Shown here piece after piece: positions 33,156 through 44,501 of a stretch of DNA of 64,000 nucleotides (positions are counted from its first letter, which is position 1; each line of letters opens with the position of its first letter). The notes beneath the pieces are model-generated. The model was not told the DNA's origin. It was given only the letters and a program-made list of their open reading frames with translations, and did no database searches. The stretch covers positions 434,001 through 498,000 of the forward strand of contig NZ_MSCT01000009.1 of assembly GCF_001921865.1 (NCBI RefSeq), written 5' to 3'. The position numbers were made by a program, and so were the translations under genes. The DNA comes from Pseudomonas chlororaphis. Its GTDB lineage: Bacteria; Pseudomonadota; Gammaproteobacteria; Pseudomonadales; Pseudomonadaceae.

Positions 33156-35606
33156 ATGCAGCGTCCGCTATTCCCAGGTTTTCAGGGCCGATCCCTGGCA
33201 CCGGCCCTGAGCCGGATCTCCTTGCTGTGCGCCCTGGCCCCGGGGCTGGTCCTGGCCGAGCCGGTGCCATTGGAGATCGGCGTCCAGCCCTTGGGCAGCG
33301 CGCTCAATCGCCTGGCGGCGCAGAGCGGCTTGCAGGTGATCTACGACGGCAACATGGTGCAGGGCAAGTCGAGCCATGCGGTCAGCGGCCGCCAGGAACC
33401 ACGCGACGCCCTCGGGCAGATGCTCCAGGGCAGCGGCCTGACCTGGCGCGCGACCGGCAGCGCCAGCGTGATGCTGGAAAAACTGCCGGAGCGCGACGGG
33501 CCCCTGCAACTGGACGCGACCACCATCGGCGGCCAGCAGTTGGGCGAAACCACCGAAGGCACGGGTTCCTACACCACGGGCGTGACGCAGACGGCGACCA
33601 AGCTGCCGCTGTCGATTCGCGAGACCCCGCAATCGGTGACGGTGGTCACCCGCCAGCAGATGGACGACCACGGCGCGCAGGCGGTCGGTGATGTTCTGCG
33701 CAATACCCCGGGCATCACCCAGCAGGCCTACGACAGCGACCGCATGGAGTTCTCCACCCGCGGCTTCGCCATCACCAACTACCAGTACGACGGCGTCAAC
33801 CGTATCTACGATGGGGTCTACGGCGAAGCGGCGACCTACGTCGACACGGCGACCTTCGACCGCATCGAAATCGTCAAGGGCTCCACTGGCCTGATGACTG
33901 GTTCGGGCGATCCGTCCGCCACCGTCAACCTGATACGCAAGAAGCCGACCAAGGCATTCAAGGCCTCGATCAGCGGCACCGCCGGTTCCTGGGACAACTA
34001 CCGCAGCGAGGGCGATATTTCCGGCCCGTTGAACGAGTCTGGCAGCGTGCGCGGGCGTGTGGTCGGCGCCTATCAGGACCGCAATTCCTACCTGGACCAC
34101 TACAGCCAGAAGAAGGACCTGTTCTACGGCATCCTCGAGGCCGACCTGACGCCGGACACCCTGCTGACCCTGGGGATCGACCAGCAGAGCGTGACGCCGC
34201 GCGGCACGTCCTGGACCGGTAACCCGACCTACTTCGCCGACGGCGGCCGCACCGATTTCTCCCGCAGCTTCAACCCGGGGGCGGACTGGAGCCGCCGCGA
34301 TTTCGATTCCGTGACCTATTTCGCCGCCCTGGAACAGGCGCTGGCCAACGACTGGAAACTCAAGGTCAGCCTCGACCAGAAGACCACCGACCACGATACC
34401 CGCCTGGCCTCGGCCAGCGGCGGCAACCCGGACCGGACCACCGGCGAAGGCATGTTCCTGTATTGGGGCCGTTGGGAAGGCCACCGCGTACAGAACACCG
34501 CCGATGTGAATGTCTCCGGGCCATTTACTTTGGGCGGCCGCGAGCATGACCTGGTGGCCGGCGTCATGGCTTCCCATTCGCGGCAGACCGGCGCCACCTA
34601 CGACACCAGCGCGTTCGGCCTGGTGCCGGGGAGCATCTACGACTGGAACGGCAAGCTGCCGGAACAGGAATTCCCGAAAAACGGCAAGTACCAGCGCACC
34701 CAGAGCCAGAACGCGGTGTACCTGGCGACCCGCCTGCGCCCGACCGACGATCTGTCGTTTATCCTCGGCAGCCGCCTGAGCACCTTCAAGTACGACGAGG
34801 ACTACCGCTACAACGCCGGCGCCGGGCTGGACGACACCCACGCCAGCTACAAGGAACATGGAGTGGTCACGCCGTACGCCGGGGTGGTCTACGACCTGGA
34901 CGATGTCTACTCGGTCTATGCCAGCTACACCTCGATCTACCAGCCGCAGATCTACAAGGACGATGCCGGCACGACCCTGGCGCCGGTCGAGGGCAAGAGC
35001 TACGAAACCGGCCTCAAGGCGGCTTACCTGGACGGCGCGCTGAACGCCAGCCTGGCGCTGTTCCGTATCGAACAGGACAACGTCGCCGAGTCCATCGGCA
35101 CCAACCCGATCACCAACGAAGGCATCTACAAGGCCATCGACGGCACCACCACCAAGGGCGTGGAGCTGGAACTGGCCGGCGAGCTGCGCAAGGGCTGGAA
35201 CCTGTCCGCTGGCTACACCTACGCCCGTACACGCGATGCCGACGAACAGCGGATCTTCGGCTATCCGCTGTCCACCACCCGACCGGAGCACGCGGCGCGG
35301 GTCTTCACCACCTACCGCCTGCCCGGCGTGCTGGACCAGGTCACGGTCGGCGGCGGCATCAGCTGGCAGAGCGGCTACTACGGCAAGATCTACAGCGCCA
35401 CCGTCGGCGACTACACGCGGATCCGCCAGGGCGGCTACAGCCTGGTCGACCTGATGTCGCGCTACCAGTACAACGAGCACCTGAGTTTCACCGTCAACGC
35501 CAACAACGTCTTCGACAAAAAGTACCTGACGGGCCTGGGCAACTTCGACACCACCTACTACGGCGAGCCGCGCAACCTGATGCTCACCACCAAGTGGGAT
35601 TTCTGA
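33156..35606 (+). CDS. TonB-dependent siderophore receptor with signalling domain (FpvA/FoxA type)
   Basis: 816 residues. Signal peptide about 1-35 (cleaved near VLAEPVP). The secretin/TonB N-terminal signalling domain (about 36-110) has LEIGVQPLGSALNRLAAQSG. The plug (about 150-270) has LSIRETPQSVTVVTRQQM and RIEIVKGSTGLMTGSGDPSATVNLI. The 22-strand barrel ends in LMLTTKWDF with a terminal Phe. The extra N-terminal domain shows it both imports a ferric siderophore and signals to the upstream FecR and sigma proteins. The ligand cannot be read from sequence; a xenosiderophore is likely. A terminator follows. Confidence 0.93.
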   Translation: MQRPLFPGFQGRSLAPALSRISLLCALAPGLVLAEPVPLEIGVQPLGSALNRLAAQSGLQVIYDGNMVQGKSSHAVSGRQEPRDALGQMLQGSGLTWRATGSASVMLEKLPERDGPLQLDATTIGGQQLGETTEGTGSYTTGVTQTATKLPLSIRETPQSVTVVTRQQMDDHGAQAVGDVLRNTPGITQQAYDSDRMEFSTRGFAITNYQYDGVNRIYDGVYGEAATYVDTATFDRIEIVKGSTGLMTGSGDPSATVNLIRKKPTKAFKASISGTAGSWDNYRSEGDISGPLNESGSVRGRVVGAYQDRNSYLDHYSQKKDLFYGILEADLTPDTLLTLGIDQQSVTPRGTSWTGNPTYFADGGRTDFSRSFNPGADWSRRDFDSVTYFAALEQALANDWKLKVSLDQKTTDHDTRLASASGGNPDRTTGEGMFLYWGRWEGHRVQNTADVNVSGPFTLGGREHDLVAGVMASHSRQTGATYDTSAFGLVPGSIYDWNGKLPEQEFPKNGKYQRTQSQNAVYLATRLRPTDDLSFILGSRLSTFKYDEDYRYNAGAGLDDTHASYKEHGVVTPYAGVVYDLDDVYSVYASYTSIYQPQIYKDDAGTTLAPVEGKSYETGLKAAYLDGALNASLALFRIEQDNVAESIGTNPITNEGIYKAIDGTTTKGVELELAGELRKGWNLSAGYTYARTRDADEQRIFGYPLSTTRPEHAARVFTTYRLPGVLDQVTVGGGISWQSGYYGKIYSATVGDYTRIRQGGYSLVDLMSRYQYNEHLSFTVNANNVFDKKYLTGLGNFDTTYYGEPRNLMLTTKWDF

Positions 35607-35638
35607 TGCTTCGAGGGGTAAACCCGCGCTGAAAAAAA

Positions 35639-35669
35639 ATGCCCGTATCGCAAGATACGGGCATTTTTC
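35639..35669. terminator. Bidirectional terminator after the TonB receptor
   Basis: ATGCCCGTATC (35639-35649) pairs with GATACGGGCAT (35654-35664) over a GCAA loop. Eight A precede and five T follow, so it can stop both the receptor gene and the convergent 44-residue gene. Confidence 0.92.
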
Positions 35670-35708
35670 ATGGGGTCCGGCTAACGGTATTCGGGGCAGG
35701 GGCAAGGC

Positions 35709-35843
35709 TTACTTGGCGGCTTTGCGCGCCTCTGGCGAGCGCCAGGCCTTTTCTTCCCCTGGACGCTGCACGGTGAGGTAGGCCCTCACGCCCAGGCCCG
35801 CCAGACAAAAGACCATGCCTGCGATGAATTGAAATGTAGTCAT
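35709..35843 (-). CDS. Small single-span membrane protein, 44 residues
   Basis: The minus-strand ORF begins MTTFQFIAGMVFCLAGLGVR and ends with EARKAAK. One hydrophobic span (about 5-22) is followed by a charged tail containing RPGEEKAWRSPEARK. The ATG is preceded by GGAGGTATGTC, a near-ideal ribosome-binding site, and the gene runs into the shared terminator at 35639-35669. No family recognised. It is short enough to be missed by automatic gene calling. Confidence 0.72.
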   Translation of the reverse strand: MTTFQFIAGMVFCLAGLGVRAYLTVQRPGEEKAWRSPEARKAAK

Positions 35844-35990
35844 GACATACCTCCAAAACAATCAACCGCGGACCATCTCATACAAGCCGCCGGCGAGGCC
35901 AGCCGAGGTTGTTACAGGTTGTCTAAGGAATGCCCGGGCATCGCCTGTTCGAGGGGGCAAAAGGCCGTGGCACAGCGCCAGCGCTCCGGC

Positions 35991-36932
35991 TTAGCCGGTG
36001 GGGCCATGGGGCGCTTGCGCGGCCGCGACGTTCGGTGGCAGCGGGGCATGCAGCAGGGCGTCCAGGGCCTTGCGGTAACGCTCGCCGGCCAGGCGCATGC
36101 TGTTGTTGTGGGTGGCTCCGGGCACCAGCAACAGTTGCTTGGGCTGGCGCGCGGCGTTGAACAATTGCTCGCTGAAGCGTGCGGGCACGTAGCGGTCGTC
36201 CAGGCCGTGGACGAGCAACAGCGGCATGCCGACGTGGGCGATCTTGTCCAGGGAGTCGAACTTCTGCGACAGCAGCCAGCGCACCGGCAGCGAGGTGTTG
36301 CCCAGCGCGGCGGCGACATCGGCCAGGGAGGTGAACGAGGATTCGACGATCAGCCCGCGGGCCGCAATCGGCGTGCCGTCGCTGGCCGCCTGTTGCGCCA
36401 CTCGCGCGGCCAGCTCCACGGCCACCGCGCCGCCCAGGGAATGGCCGTAGATCAGGCGTTTGCGCGCGTCGGGTTGCAGGCGTTGCAACTGCTCCCAGGC
36501 GATCTGCGCGTCCTGGTAGACGCTGGTTTCCGAAGGCGGCTCGCCCAGGCTCTGGCCAAACCCGCGGTAGTCGATGGCCAGCACCGAGAACCCCAGGGCA
36601 TGCAGTTGCTCGATGCGAAACAGTTGCCCGGTCAGGTTCCAGCGCACCCCGTGCAGGTACAGGATGGCCGGGGCGTCGGCGCGTTTGGCCGGCCACCACC
36701 AGGCATGGATGTTCTGCTCGGGTTTGAGGCTTGCGCCCTTGAACTCCAGCTCGCGAACCCCGGCCGGTAGGCCGCGATACCAACTGGCGTTGCCTGGCTC
36801 GACACGGAACACCAGCTCGCGCTCCTTGTGTTCCAGGACCTGGCAGCCCACGGGCAGCCCCACCAGCAGGGCGGCCATGGCGAGCAGCGGCCAGCGGCGA
36901 AGGCGCCAACGCGAAAGGAAGGACAACGACAT
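35991..36932 (-). CDS. Alpha/beta hydrolase, probable lipoprotein
   Basis: 313 residues. The N-terminus has a basic/hydrophobic signal with a lipobox-like LPVGC (Cys at about 30), so it is probably lipid-anchored and exported. The hydrolase domain has the oxyanion region YLHGVRWNLTG, nucleophile elbow IYGHSLGGAVAVE (Ser), a late acid in VHGLDDRYVPA, and a His in PGATHNN. Resembles the BEM46/YqiA-type hydrolases; substrate unknown. An upstream GTG at 36944 is in frame, but the ATG at 36932 is preferred. Confidence 0.85.
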   Translation of the reverse strand: MSLSFLSRWRLRRWPLLAMAALLVGLPVGCQVLEHKERELVFRVEPGNASWYRGLPAGVRELEFKGASLKPEQNIHAWWWPAKRADAPAILYLHGVRWNLTGQLFRIEQLHALGFSVLAIDYRGFGQSLGEPPSETSVYQDAQIAWEQLQRLQPDARKRLIYGHSLGGAVAVELAARVAQQAASDGTPIAARGLIVESSFTSLADVAAALGNTSLPVRWLLSQKFDSLDKIAHVGMPLLLVHGLDDRYVPARFSEQLFNAARQPKQLLLVPGATHNNSMRLAGERYRKALDALLHAPLPPNVAAAQAPHGPTG

Positions 36933-37045
36933 GGGCTGCGGCACCGCGCGGATAAAAACGCGTTTTAACAGATACGCGCGCCGCCATCGTCATCTTTTCG
37001 CCGGGGCCGGGCCGGGGAAGCTTTACAAGATGTGGCGGCCGGCGC

Positions 37046-37942
37046 CTAGCCTTGCCCGCTGATGATCGCGTCGGCCACCGTGGCGCAGAACCAGCGCAGC
37101 GCGGCGGAGCTGTCGCTGTTGGGGTGCCAGTTCAGGGAAACGTCGAACTCGGCAACCTGGAACGGCAGTTCGAGCATCTTCAGGCCGCCTTCATGGATGA
37201 ACAGCCGGGCGATCTGCGCCGGCAGCACGGCCAGCAGGTCGGTGCCGGGAATGATCTTCGGCAGCACCGAGAAGTGCGGCACGTGCAGGCTGATGCGGCG
37301 TTCCACGTTCATGCCTTTGAGCACGTCTTCGACGCTGCCGTGGCCGGTGGTGCGGGTCACGGTGACGTGGCGCTCGGCAAGGAACTGTTCAAGGCTCAGC
37401 CGCGGGCCGATGCGCGGGTGGGCGGCGCTGAGCAGGCACACATAACGCTCGTGCATCAGCGCCTGGCTGCGGGTGCCGGGGACCGGGTGGCGGCAGATCG
37501 CGGCGTCGATCTTGCCGCTGGCGAGCCACTCGCCGACCTGGTCCACCTGCAGCGGCAGGACCTCGACTTCGGCCCGCGGCGCGTCGCGGTTCAGGCGCGC
37601 GAGGATCAGCGGCAGGAAGCCCATTTCGCCGAGGTCGGAGAGGGCGATGCGAAAGCGTCGCTCGGTATGCGCCGGGTCGAACTGGCGGCAGCTCTGCACC
37701 GCGCCTTCGATGCGCGTCAGGGATTCGCGCAGGGTTGGGTACAGCTGGTCGGCGACGAACGTCGGCTGGATGCCCTCGCGGGTGCGGCTGAACAGCACGT
37801 CGTCGAACAGCTCGCGCAGGCGCGCCAGGCCGTAGCTGACCGAGGGCTGGGTGACGAACAGGCGCTCGGCGGCGAGGGTCACGCTGCGGGCTTCGTAGAG
37901 GGTGACGAAGGTGCGGACCAGGTTCAGGTCGATGTGGCTCAT
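37046..37942 (-). CDS. LysR-type regulator of the benzoylformate module
   Basis: 298 residues. It opens SHIDLNLVRTFVTLYEARSV, with the recognition helix in LFVTQPSVSYGLARL. The effector domain spans about 90-295. Divergent from mdlC across 108 bases containing a candidate operator, so it is probably the local activator responding to an aromatic acid such as mandelate, benzoylformate or benzoate (inference). Confidence 0.9.
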   Translation of the reverse strand: MSHIDLNLVRTFVTLYEARSVTLAAERLFVTQPSVSYGLARLRELFDDVLFSRTREGIQPTFVADQLYPTLRESLTRIEGAVQSCRQFDPAHTERRFRIALSDLGEMGFLPLILARLNRDAPRAEVEVLPLQVDQVGEWLASGKIDAAICRHPVPGTRSQALMHERYVCLLSAAHPRIGPRLSLEQFLAERHVTVTRTTGHGSVEDVLKGMNVERRISLHVPHFSVLPKIIPGTDLLAVLPAQIARLFIHEGGLKMLELPFQVAEFDVSLNWHPNSDSSAALRWFCATVADAIISGQG

Positions 37943-37960
37943 GCCGGGCCTCGGATATAG

Positions 37961-39637
<1,677 letters not shown>

Positions 39638-39715
39638 AGCGTTTGCCGCCGGGCCTCGTGCCCGGTGTTACCCAGCGCATTTGCGCACACCCCACAAGAA
39701 TAAAAAGAGGTGGTT

Positions 39716-41107
39716 ATGAACACGACTTCACTCAGTGAAGGGCTGGATGCCGTGCCCGTTCAACCGCGCCCCGGTGCCGGCCATGCCGATATCGGCACCT
39801 TGCTGGATGACGGTCCCTATACCGGGATGCAAAAGATCGTGGTGTTGCTGGCCGCGCTCTCCATCGTGATGGACGGTTTCGACGGCCAGCTCATCGGCTT
39901 CGCCATCCCGCTGATGATCAAGGAATGGGGGATCACCCGCGAGGCGTTTGCCCCGGCGGTGGCGGCCGGGCTGATTGGCATGGGCATCGGCAGCGCCTGC
40001 GCCGGGCTGTTCGCCGACCGTTTCGGGCGGCGCATGGCGGTGATCGCCAGCGTGCTGGTGTTCGGCACGGCCACCTGCGCCATCGGCCTGGCGCCGGACG
40101 CGTTGACCGTGGCGGCGCTGCGTTTCGTCGCCGGGCTGGGGATCGGCGGCGCGCTGCCCAGCGCCACCACCATGACCGCCGAATTCACCCCGGCGCGCCG
40201 GCGCACCCTGGCGGTGACGGCGACCATCGTCTGCGTCCCCCTGGGCGGCATGCTCGCGGGGCTGTTCGCTTCCCACGTCTTGCCGCTGTACGGCTGGCGC
40301 ACGTTGTTTTTCGTCGGCGGCAGCCTGCCCATCGTCCTGAGCCTGTTGCTGCTGGCGACGTTGCCGGAGTCGCCGCGGTTTCTCGCCCGTCGGCCGCAAC
40401 GCTGGGCCGAGTTGAGCGCGTTGCTGGCGCGCATGGGCCGGCCCATGCCCGAGGGCATGCGCTACACCGATGCGCTGGAGCAGAAGAACGAGCGGCAAGG
40501 TGGCGTTCGGGGCTTGTTTGCCCCCGGTTACGGGCGCGATACCCTGGCTATCTGGGTGGCGTTCTTCATGTGCCTGACCGCCGTCTACAGCGCCTTCAGC
40601 TGGCTGCCGACCATGCTCCTGGCCGAAGGCTTGCCGTTGACGATGGCCGGCTCCGGGCTGACGGCCTACAACCTCGGCGGGGTGATCGGCGCCTTGCTGT
40701 GCGCGGTCGCGATGACGCGCTGGGGTTCGTTCTGGCCGCTGCTGATCTGTTGCGCGGGCGGCGCGGCCAGTGCCTTCGCCATGCAGGCGGTGGACGTGGA
40801 GCGCAACGCCAGCCTGCTGATCTTCGGGTTCGGCGTGCACGGCCTGTTCGTCAACGCGGTGCAGTCGACCCTGTATGCGCTGTGCGCCTTTATCTACCCC
40901 ACCGGGGTGCGCGCCACGGGCACTGCGTCGGCCCTGGCGTTCGGCCGCCTGGGGGCGATCCTCAGTGCGTTCGCCGGCGCCACGGTCATCACCCAGGGCG
41001 GCGCCCAGGGCTACCTGACGCTGTTGGGCTCGGTCATGGTCCTGGCGCTGATCGCCCTGGTGCTGGTGCGGCGGCACATTCCCCGGCGCGCGCCGGGCAA
41101 GCCATGA
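39716..41107 (+). CDS. MFS aromatic acid:H+ symporter (AAHS family)
   Basis: 463 residues, twelve membrane spans with a central cytoplasmic loop. AAHS marks: IVMDGFDGQLIGFAIPLM (the DGFD motif in span 1), GLFADRFGRR between spans 2 and 3, and ATLPESPRFLARR after span 6. Inner-membrane importer of an aromatic acid; the neighbours suggest mandelate, benzoylformate or benzoate. The start ATG follows AAAAAGAGGTGGTT. 79 bases after mdlC and 27 before the reductase gene. Confidence 0.88.
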   Translation: MNTTSLSEGLDAVPVQPRPGAGHADIGTLLDDGPYTGMQKIVVLLAALSIVMDGFDGQLIGFAIPLMIKEWGITREAFAPAVAAGLIGMGIGSACAGLFADRFGRRMAVIASVLVFGTATCAIGLAPDALTVAALRFVAGLGIGGALPSATTMTAEFTPARRRTLAVTATIVCVPLGGMLAGLFASHVLPLYGWRTLFFVGGSLPIVLSLLLLATLPESPRFLARRPQRWAELSALLARMGRPMPEGMRYTDALEQKNERQGGVRGLFAPGYGRDTLAIWVAFFMCLTAVYSAFSWLPTMLLAEGLPLTMAGSGLTAYNLGGVIGALLCAVAMTRWGSFWPLLICCAGGAASAFAMQAVDVERNASLLIFGFGVHGLFVNAVQSTLYALCAFIYPTGVRATGTASALAFGRLGAILSAFAGATVITQGGAQGYLTLLGSVMVLALIALVLVRRHIPRRAPGKP

Positions 41108-41133
41108 TCCTTCACCACTGATAAGGAGCTTCG

Positions 41134-42069
41134 ATGAACATCACGATTCTGGGGGCGGGCGCCATGGGCTCGCTGTTCGGCGGGCTGCTGGCGGAAAGCG
41201 GGCAGAACGTCACGCTGCTGGACATCAACGACGCGCACCTGGAGGCCATCGGGCGCCAGGGCCTGCGCCTGGAGACCGACCGCGGCGACCGCCGTGTCGG
41301 CGGCTTGACGGCCTGCCGTCCGGAGCAGGCGCAGGGGCAACCCGACCTGTTGCTGGTCTTCACCAAGGCCCAGCACACCGACCGCGCGCTGAGTGCGATT
41401 GCCGGGCATATCGCCGGACACACCCGGGTGCTGACCCTGCAGAACGGCCTGGGCAACGCCGAAACCCTGTGCCGCCACGTCGCCCGGGAGCAGGTGCTGG
41501 TCGGCATGACCAACTGGCCCGCCGACATGGCGGGGCCGGCGCACGTGCGCTCCCACGGCCAGGGCGCGGTGCGGATTCTGGCGCTGGACGGTCGCGAACG
41601 GCAGGACACCGCCCAGGTCGCCGCGGCGTTGGACGCGGCGGGGCTGAACTGCAGCGTGGACCGCGAAGTGTGGGTCGCCATCTGGGAGAAGGTGGCGTTC
41701 AACGCCGCCCTGAACACCTTGTGCGCCGTCACCGGCTGCACGGTAGGGCAACTGGACGGCGCGCCCGAAGGCCTGGCGCTGGCGCGGGCGATTGTCCTGG
41801 AAGTGGTGAGCGTCGCGCGGGCACAGGGGATTGCCGCCGATGCGCAACACTGCCTGGACAGCGTGGCCTTCGCCGTTGCCGAACACCGGACGCACAAACC
41901 GTCGATGTTGCAAGACATCCTGGCCGGGCGTTCCACGGAGATCACCTCGATCAACGGCGAGGTGCTGGCCAGGGCCCGTGAGGCCGGGATCGCGGTGCCG
42001 CACACCGAGACGCTGCTCGGCTTGCTGCGCCTGATCGAAGCGCGGGCCGCGGCGGGCATTGCGCCCTAG
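41134..42069 (+). CDS. Ketopantoate reductase-family dehydrogenase; candidate D-mandelate dehydrogenase
   Basis: 311 residues. The NAD(P)-binding N-terminus is ITILGAGAMGSLFGGLLAESG; the C-terminal ApbA/PanE domain has WVAIWEKVAFNAALNTLCAVTG with the conserved Lys. By family it would be called 2-dehydropantoate 2-reductase. Placed between an aromatic-acid permease and a benzaldehyde-type dehydrogenase downstream of mdlC, it may instead oxidise D-mandelate to benzoylformate: D-mandelate dehydrogenases of lactic acid bacteria belong to this family. That substrate is inference. The ATG follows ATAAGGAGCTTCG. Confidence 0.8.
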   Translation: MNITILGAGAMGSLFGGLLAESGQNVTLLDINDAHLEAIGRQGLRLETDRGDRRVGGLTACRPEQAQGQPDLLLVFTKAQHTDRALSAIAGHIAGHTRVLTLQNGLGNAETLCRHVAREQVLVGMTNWPADMAGPAHVRSHGQGAVRILALDGRERQDTAQVAAALDAAGLNCSVDREVWVAIWEKVAFNAALNTLCAVTGCTVGQLDGAPEGLALARAIVLEVVSVARAQGIAADAQHCLDSVAFAVAEHRTHKPSMLQDILAGRSTEITSINGEVLARAREAGIAVPHTETLLGLLRLIEARAAAGIAP

Positions 42070-42196
42070 GCACGTCTACCCCGGCCGCGGGCGAAACCCG
42101 CTAGGGTGTGGCGGCGCGCGGCCAACTGTCCAGGGCTGGAGCGGCTGACGCGGCCAGCCCGTCCTCTGTTTACATCCTGTCCACAAGGAGTTTTTC

Positions 42197-43672
42197 ATGA
42201 GTGATTGCAAAGCGTTGTACACCGACCTGCACCTGCAACCCATCGCCGGGGAGTGGCGCGCCGGCGCCGCCGGAAAAGCCCTGGTGGTGAGTAACCCGTT
42301 CGACGGCGCGCGGCTGCTGGAGGTGGCCCAGGCCAACCGGGCGGACCTGGACGCCGCCTACGCCAAGGCCGCCGAGGCGCAGCCGCACTGGGCGGCCATG
42401 GGGCCGTCGGCGCGGGCCCAGGTGTTGCATCGGGTGGTGGCGGTGTTCGACCAGCGCCGCGAGGAAATCGTCGACTGGCTGATTCGCGAGTCCGGCAGCA
42501 CACGGCTCAAGGCACAGCTGGAGTGGGGCGCAGCGCGGGCCATCGCCCTGGAGTCGGCGTCGTTTCCGGCGCGGGTCCACGGGCGCATCCTCGAGTCCGA
42601 CGTGCCGGGCAAGGAGAGCCGGGTCTATCGCGGCGCCCTGGGGGTGGTCGGGGTCATCAGCCCGTGGAACTTCCCGCTGCACCTGACCCAGCGTTCCATC
42701 GCCCCGGCGCTGGCCCTGGGCAACGCCGTGGTGGTCAAGCCGGCCAGCGACACCCCGGTGTGCGGCGGCCTGCTGCTGGCGAAGATCTTCGAGGAGGCCG
42801 GCTTGCCGGCGGGCGTGCTCAGCGTGGTGGTGGGCGCGGGCAGCGAGATCGGCGACGCCTTTGTCGAGCACCCGGTGCCTGCGCTGATCACCTTCACCGG
42901 CTCGACCCCGGTGGGCCGCGGCATCGGCCGGATTGCCAGCGGCGGCGCGCACCTCAAGCACGTGGCCCTGGAACTGGGCGGCAACAGCCCGTTCGTGGTC
43001 CTGGCCGACGCCGACCTGGAACAGGCGGTGAACGCGGCGGTGTTCGGCAAGTTCCTGCACCAGGGGCAGATCTGCATGGCGGTCAACCGGATCATCGTCG
43101 ACGAGCGCCTCTACGACGCGTTTGCCCAGCGCTTCGTCGAGCGGGTCAAGGGTCTCAAGGTCGGCGATCCGCACTTGATCGAGACGGTCATCGGCCCGGT
43201 GATCAACGAGCGGCAGTTGCAGGGCCTGCGGGACAAGATCGAGCTGGCCCGCCGCGAGGGCGCCGAACCGCTGTATGAGGGCGGCCTTGAGGGCAATCTG
43301 CTGGCGCCCCATGTCTATGGCGAGGTCACGGCCGAGATGGACCTGGCGCGCAACGAGATCTTCGGCCCGCTGGTGGGGCTGCTGCGCGCCCGCGACGAAG
43401 CCCATGCCCTGGAACTGGCCAATGCCAGCGAGTTCGGCCTGTCCAGCGCGGTGTTCACGGGCAATCTGGAGCGCGGGGTGAACTTCGCCCGGCAGATCCG
43501 CGCCGGCATGACCCATATCAACGACATCCCGGTGAACGACGAGGCCAACGCGCCCTTCGGCGGGGAGAAGAACTCCGGGCTCGGGCGCTTCAACGGCGAC
43601 TGGGCGATCGACGAGTTCACCCGCGACCACTGGATCAGCGTGCAGCATTCGGCGCGTCGCTATCCCTTCTGA
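42197..43672 (+). CDS. Aldehyde dehydrogenase, probably benzaldehyde dehydrogenase
   Basis: 491 residues, NAD(P)-dependent ALDH superfamily. Marks: [36 protein letters not shown] with the catalytic Glu, nucleophile Cys293 in [11 protein letters not shown], and [10 protein letters not shown]. It groups by sequence feel with vanillin/benzaldehyde dehydrogenases and would oxidise the benzaldehyde made by MdlC to benzoate. The ATG follows ACAAGGAGTTTTTC. Last gene of the module; a terminator follows. No ben or cat genes for benzoate breakdown are in the window. Confidence 0.88.
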   Translation: MSDCKALYTDLHLQPIAGEWRAGAAGKALVVSNPFDGARLLEVAQANRADLDAAYAKAAEAQPHWAAMGPSARAQVLHRVVAVFDQRREEIVDWLIRESGSTRLKAQLEWGAARAIALESASFPARVHGRILESDVPGKESRVYRGALGVVGVISPWNFPLHLTQRSIAPALALGNAVVVKPASDTPVCGGLLLAKIFEEAGLPAGVLSVVVGAGSEIGDAFVEHPVPALITFTGSTPVGRGIGRIASGGAHLKHVALELGGNSPFVVLADADLEQAVNAAVFGKFLHQGQICMAVNRIIVDERLYDAFAQRFVERVKGLKVGDPHLIETVIGPVINERQLQGLRDKIELARREGAEPLYEGGLEGNLLAPHVYGEVTAEMDLARNEIFGPLVGLLRARDEAHALELANASEFGLSSAVFTGNLERGVNFARQIRAGMTHINDIPVNDEANAPFGGEKNSGLGRFNGDWAIDEFTRDHWISVQHSARRYPF

Positions 43673-43693
43673 CGCGTTGACCTGAGGTTTTCC

Positions 43694-43728
43694 GCCCGGC
43701 GCCTCATGAAAAAAGGCCGGGCACTTTT
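43694..43728 (+). terminator. Terminator of the mdlC module
   Basis: GCCCGGC (43694-43700) pairs with GCCGGGC (43716-43722), followed by ACTTTTC, 22 bases after the aldehyde dehydrogenase stop. Confidence 0.75.
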
Positions 43729-43799
43729 CGCAGCCGACTGCGAGGCAGATCGATGGCCTGCCGGTCGGCTACAGGCGTCGGGTCATTGTTGGCATGCCT

Positions 43800-44484
43800 T
43801 GTAGGAGCGAGGCTTGCCCGCGATGGCGTCGGTGCTGGCGCTGCGTTTTTTGGATTGGGTGCGTATCCGTTGCTGCGGGTGTGGCGGCTGGCGGTTCCGC
43901 CCTTACGGCGGGTCACTTTTGATAGAGCGCAAAAGTAACCAAAACGCTCTTGCCCCTCCATTCGGTGCCTCGCTGGTGCTCGGCATGCCCTCGCTCCGGT
44001 CTTGCTCCGGGGGCCGCCGCGAGGGGCCATCCCTGGCCCCGCGCGGCTACCTCGGCATCCCTGCCGAGGTGCCCCCTGCGCAAGACCTGCGCTCGGCCTC
44101 TGGGAACGGGGCAGGGTGGATCAAGATCAAGAGCCAAACGCGACCTGCCGGTCGGCGTCCTGTAGCCGCTGTCGAGCCCGCGAGGCTGCGTACGGCTGCG
44201 CAGCAGTCGCAAAACCAGGCACTGCGTTTTTCCTGATAAACCGCGTGGGCAGTTTTGGCGAGTCCTTCGGCCTCGTACGCAGCCTCGCGGGCTCGGCAGC
44301 GGCTACAGGAATTGCGTTCAACCTCAGGCTGGCTGAATGGGCGAGTGGCTCAAGATCAAAAACGCGGCCTATCGGTCTGTGCGGAACGGTGTAGCCGCTG
44401 CCGAGCCTGCGAGGCTGCGTACGGCTGCGCAGCGGCCGCCAAACCAGGCGTTGCGTATTGTCAGGCTTGTGGCAACTGCTACAG
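43800..44484. repeat. Repeat-filled intergenic region
   Basis: The 829-base gap between the aldehyde dehydrogenase and the next gene is mostly repeats. A single REP lies at 43800-43828. A stretch at about 43860-44110 with GGCGGTTCCGCCCTTACGGC, CAAAAGTAACCAAAACGC and CCTCGGCATCCCTGCCGAGG resembles a dispersed element I know from pseudomonad intergenic regions. An inverted GTAGCCGCTGTCGAG/CTCGGCAGCGGCTAC pair spans 44161-44309. A degraded direct copy of 44119-44227 lies at 44347-44460. No credible gene found. Confidence 0.65.
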
Positions 44485-44501
44485 GGCGTGCGGTCGTGCG
44501 C

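Noticed and set aside
33168..35705. 845-codon minus-strand frame opposite the TonB receptor
   Set aside because: Shadow of the receptor; it would run through the terminator at 35639-35669.
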